Program-made: the position numbers and the translations under genes
Shown: positions 58,157-64,000 of the stretch, piece by piece
How the letters are laid out: every line of letters starts with the position of its first letter
Position numbering within the stretch: position 1 is the stretch's first letter
The notes under the pieces: model-generated
Databases searched by the model: none
What the model was told of the DNA's origin: nothing
What the model saw: only the letters and a program-made list of their open reading frames with translations
Assembly (NCBI RefSeq): GCF_018603435.1
Contig: NZ_CP075682.1
Span: 4,030,001-4,094,000, forward strand
Direction of reading: 5' to 3'
Length of the DNA: 64,000 nucleotides
Source of the DNA: Chryseobacterium sp. ZHDP1
GTDB lineage: Bacteria; Bacteroidota; Bacteroidia; Flavobacteriales; Weeksellaceae

Positions 58157-59563
58157 TCAATCCTCCTTCGATTTCATATTCTTCCCATCCGAAATATGAA
58201 GCCTGCGGAAAATAAATCCGGAAATAATCGTTAAAATTCCCACAGTAAGAAAAGTATAGCGGAAAGCATTATGAGTTTCTCCGTGAATAAGATCTGTATT
58301 TTCGAAAATTTTAAGTACAATTAATCCGAAAGCAATTCCGAATCCGATGGCAAGCTGCTGATTGACGGATATAAGTGAATTTCCGCTGCTGGTCTGAAAA
58401 TTTCGAAGATCCGCAATAGAAATCGTATTCATCGAAGTAAACTGAATGGAATTAAAGAATCCCAAAATGGAAATAATAGGAATAAACCAATACAATGAGG
58501 TGTTGATATCGGGAATTGCCAGAAGACAGATCAGCGTTCCGATAATAAAAGTATTCGTCATTAAAGTCTGTCGGTAACCAAAACGGTCTAAAATTTTTAT
58601 CACGTATGATTTTCCGAACATTGCAGTTAAAGCCATCGGAGCGATGATCCAACCGGAAGTTACTGCCGACTGTTTATAGGCAATCTGAATCATTAACGGT
58701 AAAAGTAATGGTACAGAGCTGATTCCCAATCTGGTGGCAAGATTTCCGACAATTCCGACTCTGAAAGTTCTTACCTGAAATAGATTTAAAGGGAAAATAG
58801 GACTTTCATCCCGTTTTGCGTGTCGGTAATAGTAATAAAGACAAAGAAAACCAAGAATGAAAATGACCAAAACCGGAGTAGTGTTCTGCATATCTCCGAA
58901 AAGTTCCAAAGCAATGGAGAGCAGGAGAGAGGCGGCTGCGAAGATCAAAAATCCTTTCAGATCAAAATCTACATCTTTGGATTTATAATTGGGCATGAAT
59001 TTTATGCCTAAAACAATTCCCAGAATTCCGATCGGGATGTTAATTAAAAAAATCCAGTGCCACGAAAGATAATCTACCATATAACCTCCCACCAAAGGAC
59101 CGAGAACAGGACCAATTAATGCGGGAATAATGGCAAAGTTCATGGCTTTTAATAATTCGCTTTTATCGAACGTTTTAATTAAAGCTAATTTTCCGACAGG
59201 TGTCATTAAACTTCCTCCGACTCCCTGAATAACTCGCGAAATAACCAGATGAGTAAGATTTTGAGACATGGCACAGAACAGAGATCCCAAACTGAAAAGA
59301 ATCAGAGAAAATATAAACACTTTTTTGGTTCCGAAACGGTCTGCCAAAAATCCGCTTGCCGGCATAAAAACGGCTAAAGTAAGAACATAACTGATGATGG
59401 CGTTTTGCATATTCAGCGGAGATTCCTGAAGGTCTTTTGCGATGGAAGGCAAAGAAGTATTCAGAATAGTGGAATCCAGCATCTGCATGAAGATTGCTGT
59501 TGCAAGAATCAGCGGCAGAATTTTTTTAATTGAATTTTGGGGCGGCGAAAGTGTTTCTGACAT
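58157..59563 (-). CDS. MFS drug exporter, DHA2 (EmrB/QacA) type
   Basis: 468 residues, 14 predicted helices. LDSTILNTSLPSIAKDL near 30 is the DHA2 motif D1; LADRFGTKKVFIFSLILFSLGSLFCA near 78 is motif A; VISRVIQGVGGSLMTPVGKLALI near 107 is motif B; IPALIGPVLGPLVGGYMVDYLSWHWIFLINIPIGI near 144 is motif C. Proton-driven export of hydrophobic compounds. No adjacent adaptor (EmrA) gene. A short inverted repeat (CTGGAA-AGC-TTCCAG, 59573-59587) sits just ahead of the start. Confidence 0.92.
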   Translation of the reverse strand: MSETLSPPQNSIKKILPLILATAIFMQMLDSTILNTSLPSIAKDLQESPLNMQNAIISYVLTLAVFMPASGFLADRFGTKKVFIFSLILFSLGSLFCAMSQNLTHLVISRVIQGVGGSLMTPVGKLALIKTFDKSELLKAMNFAIIPALIGPVLGPLVGGYMVDYLSWHWIFLINIPIGILGIVLGIKFMPNYKSKDVDFDLKGFLIFAAASLLLSIALELFGDMQNTTPVLVIFILGFLCLYYYYRHAKRDESPIFPLNLFQVRTFRVGIVGNLATRLGISSVPLLLPLMIQIAYKQSAVTSGWIIAPMALTAMFGKSYVIKILDRFGYRQTLMTNTFIIGTLICLLAIPDINTSLYWFIPIISILGFFNSIQFTSMNTISIADLRNFQTSSGNSLISVNQQLAIGFGIAFGLIVLKIFENTDLIHGETHNAFRYTFLTVGILTIISGFIFRRLHISDGKNMKSKED

Positions 59564-59897
59564 GTATTTTTACTGGAAAGCTTCCAGATTTGTTTGGTTC
59601 AAAAAAAATGAGAATGTAATTTTCAAAGCAATTTTTGTTCCTTTTAATAAAAGAAAAGGTATTAATTATTGTGGAATGCTTTCATTTCTACGAAGGGGAA
59701 ATCTAGTTGCTGCAATATTTTTCCTGATACTCCTGAACTATTTTAATTTTTTTGATGTTATCAATAACGATATTTATAAGATTCTATTTTCTTACAATCC
59801 TCCGAGCAATTATGAATATTTGTGCAAACATTTGTGCGATTTGCGTTAAAAAAACTCCAACAAAAAAGTCCTGCGAAATTTCACAGGACTTTTTAAT
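59564..59897. other. 334-base intergenic region
   Basis: Holds the CTGGAA-AGC-TTCCAG inverted repeat (59573-59587) ahead of the exporter and the terminator 59864-59894 of the next minus-strand gene. An open frame on the plus strand has no homology I know and a composition unlike real genes. Confidence 0.5.
59864..59894 (-). terminator. Terminator after the unknown secreted protein gene
   Basis: AAAAGTCCTG pairs with CAGGACTTTT, inner GAAATTTC; T-run on the minus strand. It also has T's on the plus side. Confidence 0.8.
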
Positions 59898-60710
59898 TTA
59901 TTTTCTTGGTTTTTCAACCCCTTTCCATTCTTCGCCGGCTTTTCTGTACTGGCTTAATTCGAAAGTTTTGAAATCTTTTGTTTTGTATTCGATGTTGTCT
60001 GTGTTTTGTTCAAACGGCATAATATAATAAAAATCTGCATCTGTTCTGTCCGTTTTTGTACCTTTTTTCACAGAAGGAACATATTTTGAGAATTTATAGC
60101 TTGGAAGATACTGTTTCACTCTCGCATAAAACGCTTTATTTTCTTTCTCTTCAGGAATGATATCTACAATATTGAAATCTTCTTTTTCTTTATTGATCCA
60201 AAGATAATACGTTTTATCTTCTCCTGTATTTCTATTATTGGAGTTAAAGGCATAAAGTTCTTTCGGAACGAGTTCTTTGATCTTTTCTGCATCAACTTTT
60301 GTATAATACTGTCCTTTTGAAGGATCTACATACGTTTCCAGATTGTACATTAAAACAGAATTGTTATCCAGATTTTTGTTTTTGAAATACTGGTTTAACG
60401 ATAATTCTGCCGTCTGTCTCAGTTCTTTACCTCTTGCATCCAGTTTTTTAGTCGGATTCTGAGGATTTACTTTTTTTACAAATTCATATAAAACTTTTGG
60501 TTTTATATCTTTAAGGTGAGGATACGTTTTCAGCTGCTCCGCTTTTACCAGCCAGTAATATTGTTGGTAGAAGTCGTCTTTATCGCCATCTTTCACACTT
60601 TTATACACCATTGCCAGTTTTTTGGAGCTAAGATATTTACCATATTTTCCCTGTCCGAAAGCAAAAGTCATGGATAATAAAGCAAATAAGATAGTAATGT
60701 TTCTTCTCAT
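59898..60710 (-). CDS. Unrecognised secreted protein
   Basis: 270 residues. Signal peptide MRRNITILFALLSMTFAFGQ (cut after about residue 20). The mature part is lysine- and tyrosine-rich with no motif I can name (GKYGKYLSSKKLAMVYKSVK, then KTYYLWINKEKEDFNIVDIIPEE). The frame extends to 60740, but the -7 box at 60738-60745 lies there, so the ATG at 60710, which opens the signal peptide, is the start. No T9SS C-terminal domain. Likely periplasmic. Confidence 0.7.
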   Translation of the reverse strand: MRRNITILFALLSMTFAFGQGKYGKYLSSKKLAMVYKSVKDGDKDDFYQQYYWLVKAEQLKTYPHLKDIKPKVLYEFVKKVNPQNPTKKLDARGKELRQTAELSLNQYFKNKNLDNNSVLMYNLETYVDPSKGQYYTKVDAEKIKELVPKELYAFNSNNRNTGEDKTYYLWINKEKEDFNIVDIIPEEKENKAFYARVKQYLPSYKFSKYVPSVKKGTKTDRTDADFYYIMPFEQNTDNIEYKTKDFKTFELSQYRKAGEEWKGVEKPRK

Positions 60711-60737
60711 TTTTTTATAATTGATATTTTCGTTTTC

Positions 60738-60745
60738 CAAATATA
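60738..60745 (-). promoter_or_regulatory. -7 element of the unknown secreted protein gene
   Basis: TATATTTG on the minus strand, about 27 bases before the ATG at 60710. Confidence 0.45.
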
Positions 60746-60814
60746 ATTATTTATTAGATAATATATTTGATTAACGGTTAAATTCTGACAATATTATTGA
60801 TGTAAATGCAAAAG

Positions 60815-60838
60815 AAAATCCTGTATTGCTACAGGATT
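60815..60838 (-). terminator. Terminator-like hairpin behind asnB
   Basis: AATCCTGTA, loop TTGC, TACAGGATT; on the minus strand followed by TTCTTTT. It lies 145 bases after the asnB stop. Confidence 0.6.
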
Positions 60839-60982
60839 GATAAATTTTTATGTAAAGTTTAGATTTTTGAGGTTTAGTATTTCGTTTCAGAATGCTCATC
60901 TTCTATTTGTTAAACAAAAAATAAAGAATGAAAAAAATATCTCACAAACTCAAAAAACGCTCACACTCTCATACTTCTAAAT

Positions 60983-62656
60983 CTATTCTCCGTAAGAAGT
61001 TTCATGCACTTTTACTGCTCTTCCACTCGGATCGTTCATGTTTTTGAATGCTTCATCCCATTCCAGTGCAATCGGCGTAGAACAAGCAACGGAAGGAACC
61101 GAAGGAACTGTTGCAGCCGCAGTTTCACTTGGGAAATGCTCTTCAAAAATTGTTCTGTAACGGTATTCTTCCTTGTTTTGAGGCGTATTCAAAGGGAATC
61201 TGAATTTCGCATTTGCCATCATTTCGTCTGTTACTTCTTTTTCAGCAACGGCTTTTAAAGTATCGATCCATGAATAACCGACTCCATCTGAAAACTGCTC
61301 TTTCTGTCTCCAAACAATAGATTCCGGAAGAATATCTTCGAAAGCTTTTCTCAGAACCCACTTTTCAATTTTTCCTTCGGCAGCATTTACCATTTTATCT
61401 TTTGGATTCACAGTCATGGCGATATCCATAAATTCTTTATCAAGGAAAGGAACACGTCCTTCAATTCCCCAACTCATCAATGCTTTGTTGGCTCTTAAAC
61501 AATCGTACAGGTGAAGTTTTCCTAATTTTCTTACCGTTTCATCATGGAATTCTTTCGCATTCGGAGCTTTATGGAAGTATAAATAACCACCGAACAGTTC
61601 GTCAGAACCTTCTCCGGAAAGCACCATTTTAATCCCCATGGATTTAATCACTCTTGCCAAAAGATACATCGGAGTAGAAGCTCTCACTGTTGTTACATCA
61701 TACGTTTCCAGATGATAAATAACATCACGAACCGCATCCAGACCTTCCTGAACGGTAAAATTAACTTCATGGTGAACCGAACCGATGTGTTCTGCTGCTT
61801 TCTGAGCTGCTGCCAAATCCGGCGATCCTACCAAACCGACTGCAAAACTGTGCAATCTCGGATACCACGCTTCCTGTGTATCTCCGCTTTCCACTCTCTG
61901 TCTTGCAAATTTTGCCGTAATCGCAGAAATTACGGAAGAATCTAATCCGCCTGAAAGCAAAACTCCGTAAGGAACGTCGCTCATCAATTGTCTGTGAACT
62001 GCATCTTCCAGTCCTTTTCTTAATTTCTCAATATCCGTTTCGTTATCTTTTACAGCGTCAAAACTTTCCCAGTCTCTTTTGTACCACTGCTGAAGCTGGC
62101 TTCCGTCTTTGCTGTACACCAAATGTCCCGGTAAAAAAGTCTCAATGGTTTTGCAGACTCCTTCCAGCGCTTTCAGTTCTGAAGCAACGTAATAGTTTCC
62201 GTTTTTATCCCAACCGTGATATAGAGGACAGATTCCCATGTGATCGCGTGCAATGAGATACACATCATTTTCTGTATCATATAAAGAAAAGGCAAAAATT
62301 CCATTTAATTTTTCAACAAAATCTTTTCCGTATTTTTGATATAAGGCTAAAATAACCTCACAGTCTGACTGTGTCTGAAATTCGTAATCAGGAAATTCTT
62401 CTTTCAGTTCTCTGTGATTGTAGATTTCACCGTTCACGGCAAGAACTATTTTTCCGTCTTTGGTAAATAAAGGCTGTTTTCCGGAGGTAGGATCCACGAT
62501 GGCAAGTCTTTCATGAGAGAAAACCACTTTATCATTCTGGAACACTCCGCTCCAGTCTGGACCACGGTGACGAATTTTTTTAGACATTTCAAGAACCTGA
62601 GGTCTTAACATTTCAGTTTTTTGTTTGGCATCAAACAAACATACAATTCCACACAT
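60983..62656 (-). CDS. asnB: Asparagine synthase (glutamine-hydrolysing)
   Basis: 557 residues. Makes asparagine from aspartate, ATP and glutamine. Cys2 is the glutaminase nucleophile (MCGIVCLFD); RHRGPDWSG near 30 and NGEIYNHREL near 74 belong to the class II amidotransferase domain; VLLSGGLDSSVISAI near 232 is the PPi loop; LSGEGSDELFGGYLYFH near 345 binds aspartate. Same length and layout as E. coli AsnB. Promoter at 62678-62708. With asparaginase ansA in the same window, the cell can both make and degrade asparagine. Confidence 0.95.
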   Translation of the reverse strand: MCGIVCLFDAKQKTEMLRPQVLEMSKKIRHRGPDWSGVFQNDKVVFSHERLAIVDPTSGKQPLFTKDGKIVLAVNGEIYNHRELKEEFPDYEFQTQSDCEVILALYQKYGKDFVEKLNGIFAFSLYDTENDVYLIARDHMGICPLYHGWDKNGNYYVASELKALEGVCKTIETFLPGHLVYSKDGSQLQQWYKRDWESFDAVKDNETDIEKLRKGLEDAVHRQLMSDVPYGVLLSGGLDSSVISAITAKFARQRVESGDTQEAWYPRLHSFAVGLVGSPDLAAAQKAAEHIGSVHHEVNFTVQEGLDAVRDVIYHLETYDVTTVRASTPMYLLARVIKSMGIKMVLSGEGSDELFGGYLYFHKAPNAKEFHDETVRKLGKLHLYDCLRANKALMSWGIEGRVPFLDKEFMDIAMTVNPKDKMVNAAEGKIEKWVLRKAFEDILPESIVWRQKEQFSDGVGYSWIDTLKAVAEKEVTDEMMANAKFRFPLNTPQNKEEYRYRTIFEEHFPSETAAATVPSVPSVACSTPIALEWDEAFKNMNDPSGRAVKVHETSYGE

Positions 62657-62677
62657 TTTTTGTTATTTAATTTGAAA

Positions 62678-62708
62678 CAAAAGTAGAATAGTGGTTTAAA
62701 AATAACAA
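62678..62708 (-). promoter_or_regulatory. Promoter of asnB
   Basis: Minus strand: TTG at 62708-62706, 20 bases, TACTTTTG at 62685-62678; about 16-base leader. Confidence 0.6.
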
Positions 62709-62941
62709 CAAAAATTTTAAATAAGTTAATAATTTTAATTAATTAGTTTGAAATGAAGTAAAAATTTAATTATTTTAAATGTAAAATAAGATTTTAGTTG
62801 ATTTTTTTAACTCACATACCCGATTTATTCATTACATACGAAATTATTATGAGATATTTCTTAATGTATGATAATTTATTCTACAAATTTTAGCCCTTAC
62901 TTTGTGGCTCGAAATAATTTTTTTTCATCATTTGTGTTTTT

Positions 62942-62975
62942 ACCTTCTTGCAATTCAGTTTGCGAGAAGGTTTTG
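62942..62975 (+). terminator. Orphan plus-strand terminator-like hairpin
   Basis: 12-bp stem ACCTTCTTGCAA / TTGCGAGAAGGT with one G-T pair, loop TTCAGT, then TTTGTTTT on the plus strand only. It may serve the minus gene despite lacking a T-run on that side. Confidence 0.5.
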
Positions 62976-62977
62976 TT

Positions 62978-64000
62978 TTATTGAGACCCTAACAGAACTC
63001 CTGAAACATTCCATGAACTGAAGCTTGTTCCCTCAGTCTGACCCTGCGGAATTTTCACCTGAATGGTATGTTTTCCGGCTTTTAAATCTCCAAGTTGTAT
63101 AAAGTTGGGGTTGGTAACTGTTCCGGGGCACCAGTTTGATCTGCTGAGATCGGATGATGAAAGCCCGTCCGGAAAATTTCCTGAAGCCGGATTATAAAGA
63201 CGATAAGATCCGCAGTCGGTTCTCCATGGCACAAAAGAATAGGTCATTTTTCCGTCTAAAAAGATCGAGTTGGCTTTGGGTACAAATTCATCGCCGTTTT
63301 CCCAGCCTCCATGACCGGTTGTTGTATATTTCAACTGGGCATTTTTCAAATCCTTTTTTAAAGTAAACTCTACAAACAGTCCTTTATCATTATTAAACAT
63401 GGTAGAATAGTCCTGTCCTGCTATTTCCATAATGTTCAGAGTGTTGAATAAAGGAATAACCGTATTGTTTTTATAGATTGTCTGATCGCTTTTGTGAATG
63501 GTGATTTCCAGACTTACTTTATGACCGCCTTTATCGTAATTTCCAATGAATGTTCCGATCCATAATTCCTTTTCAGAAAGAGAAGGTTTAAGGTCTGTAA
63601 TATCTTCACGATACGGACTGATCGTTTGCCAGTTTTTATCTTTTAACTGAATATGATTGAATTTATTGATTCCGAAAGCCGTGAAAAATCTCATCATTTC
63701 TACCGCGGGATTGTAATTTTCCGTTGCTGTAATTCCGTAATACTGTTTTCCGTTTCCGTTTTCATACACAGGAAGTGTCTTTACGCCTTTTTCCAGTCCG
63801 TCGAAAAACGACTGAGATTTGTCCTGCGGTACAAAAAATACGGTTCCGGTTCTATCGTAAGCATCGCCGTTGGATTGCTGTTTTAATTCAACGAAAATAT
63901 TTTCGCCATCAGAAATTTTCGGAAACTTAATTTTTTTCATAATAATGGTTCCGTTGGCGAATCTTTTTATGTTTTCGTCAGATTTAGATTCATCTGAAAA
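62978..64000 (-). CDS. PNGase F-like glycosidase, C-terminal part (5' end outside the window)
   Basis: At least 340 residues; the frame stays open to the window edge, so the ATG at 63940 is internal (upstream residues read DENIKRFANGTII). Peptide-N-glycosidase F family: the second domain shows TTGHGGWENGDEFVPKANSIFLDG, WRTDCGSYRLYNPASG and SRSNWCPGTVTNP, equal to the conserved GHG ... Asp/Cys ... WCPG pattern of PNGase F, and LQLGDLKAGKHTIQV-like strands end the fold. PNGase F removes N-glycans from glycoproteins by cleaving the GlcNAc-Asn bond and was first known from Elizabethkingia. The signal peptide, if any, lies outside. Could be a non-glycan-cleaving relative. Confidence 0.75.
   Translation of the reverse strand, partial: FSDESKSDENIKRFANGTIIMKKIKFPKISDGENIFVELKQQSNGDAYDRTGTVFFVPQDKSQSFFDGLEKGVKTLPVYENGNGKQYYGITATENYNPAVEMMRFFTAFGINKFNHIQLKDKNWQTISPYREDITDLKPSLSEKELWIGTFIGNYDKGGHKVSLEITIHKSDQTIYKNNTVIPLFNTLNIMEIAGQDYSTMFNNDKGLFVEFTLKKDLKNAQLKYTTTGHGGWENGDEFVPKANSIFLDGKMTYSFVPWRTDCGSYRLYNPASGNFPDGLSSSDLSRSNWCPGTVTNPNFIQLGDLKAGKHTIQVKIPQGQTEGTSFSSWNVSGVLLGSQ

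Larger units (their letters stand above)
62657..62977. other. 321-base AT-rich intergenic region
   Basis: Carries the asnB promoter on the minus strand and a plus-oriented terminator-like hairpin at 62942-62975 that no plus-strand gene feeds. No coding region is supported. Confidence 0.5.

Noticed and set aside
59442..59849. 135-residue plus-strand frame between the exporter and the secreted protein
   Set aside because: Starts inside the exporter gene and reads through AT-rich intergenic sequence with no homology or promoter.

Overview
The window is AT-rich chromosomal DNA from a member of the phylum Bacteroidota, class Flavobacteriia. The best fit is a Chryseobacterium-like member of the Weeksellaceae. 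The evidence is a complete gldK-gldL-gldM-gldN block for the type IX secretion system (T9SS), a T9SS type B cargo protein, a PNGase F-type glycosidase, many Bacteroidetes-style promoters (TAnnTTTG near -7, TTG near -33) and almost no Shine-Dalgarno sequences. The genus is an inference; the phylum is well supported.

Layout. 1-4 kb: end of an unrecognised gene, a large secreted T9SS cargo, and a DinB-like/papain-like gene pair. 4-9 kb: mtaB, an FMN glutamate-synthase-like membrane enzyme, a lipoprotein, an S4 RNA-binding protein and aroK. 9.0-9.7 kb: a tRNA cluster (Lys, Leu, Lys, Lys) containing a tandem duplication. 9.8-20 kb: panC, divergent from an orphan starch-synthase N-domain gene, a DUF4270 lipoprotein and glmS, then gldKLMN. 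20-23 kb: FAD oxidoreductase, SemiSWEET and two small lipoproteins. 23.2-29.5 kb: a small membrane protein and an AcrA-AcrB-TolC type RND efflux operon. 30-34 kb: a membrane-anchored TPR/AraC regulator, a DUF2723-like membrane protein and an unknown gene. 34.4-36.8 kb (minus): an Rnl2-type RNA ligase with a palindromic operator candidate, tRNA-Ser and L-asparaginase. 36.9-40.3 kb: trmH, a lipoprotein pseudogene, rsmE, an unknown gene and tsaD. 40.3-47.3 kb: tamB, an Lrp regulator, a small membrane protein, a TetR regulator and a DUF1348 protein. 47.35-48.60 kb: an intact insertion sequence with matching ends. 48.7-52.5 kb (minus): a two-gene transketolase and a sodium/solute symporter. 52.6-56.7 kb (minus): a compact redox/stress gene cluster (pirin, FMN reductase, TMEM175 channel, ferredoxin-like protein, OsmC, GNAT) with a second pirin just upstream. 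56.9-64 kb (minus): DUF4236, a 14-helix drug exporter, an unknown secreted protein, asnB and the C-terminal part of a PNGase F-like enzyme cut by the window edge.

How the parts relate. Envelope biology dominates: T9SS motor and cargo, TamB, RND efflux, several lipoproteins and a secreted glycosidase. tRNA and rRNA maintenance (mtaB, tsaD, trmH, rsmE, RNA ligase, five tRNAs) forms a second theme, and glmS feeds amino sugar into the envelope. Most of the window is ordinary core genome. The parts most worth a second look are the RNA ligase with its promoter-embedded palindrome, the insulated insertion sequence, the duplicated tRNA-Lys unit with a compensated acceptor stem, the redox cluster containing an ion channel, the two-lesion pseudogene and two terminator-like hairpins that have no visible gene. 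I did not find a CRISPR array, prophage, toxin-antitoxin pair or clear defence island.
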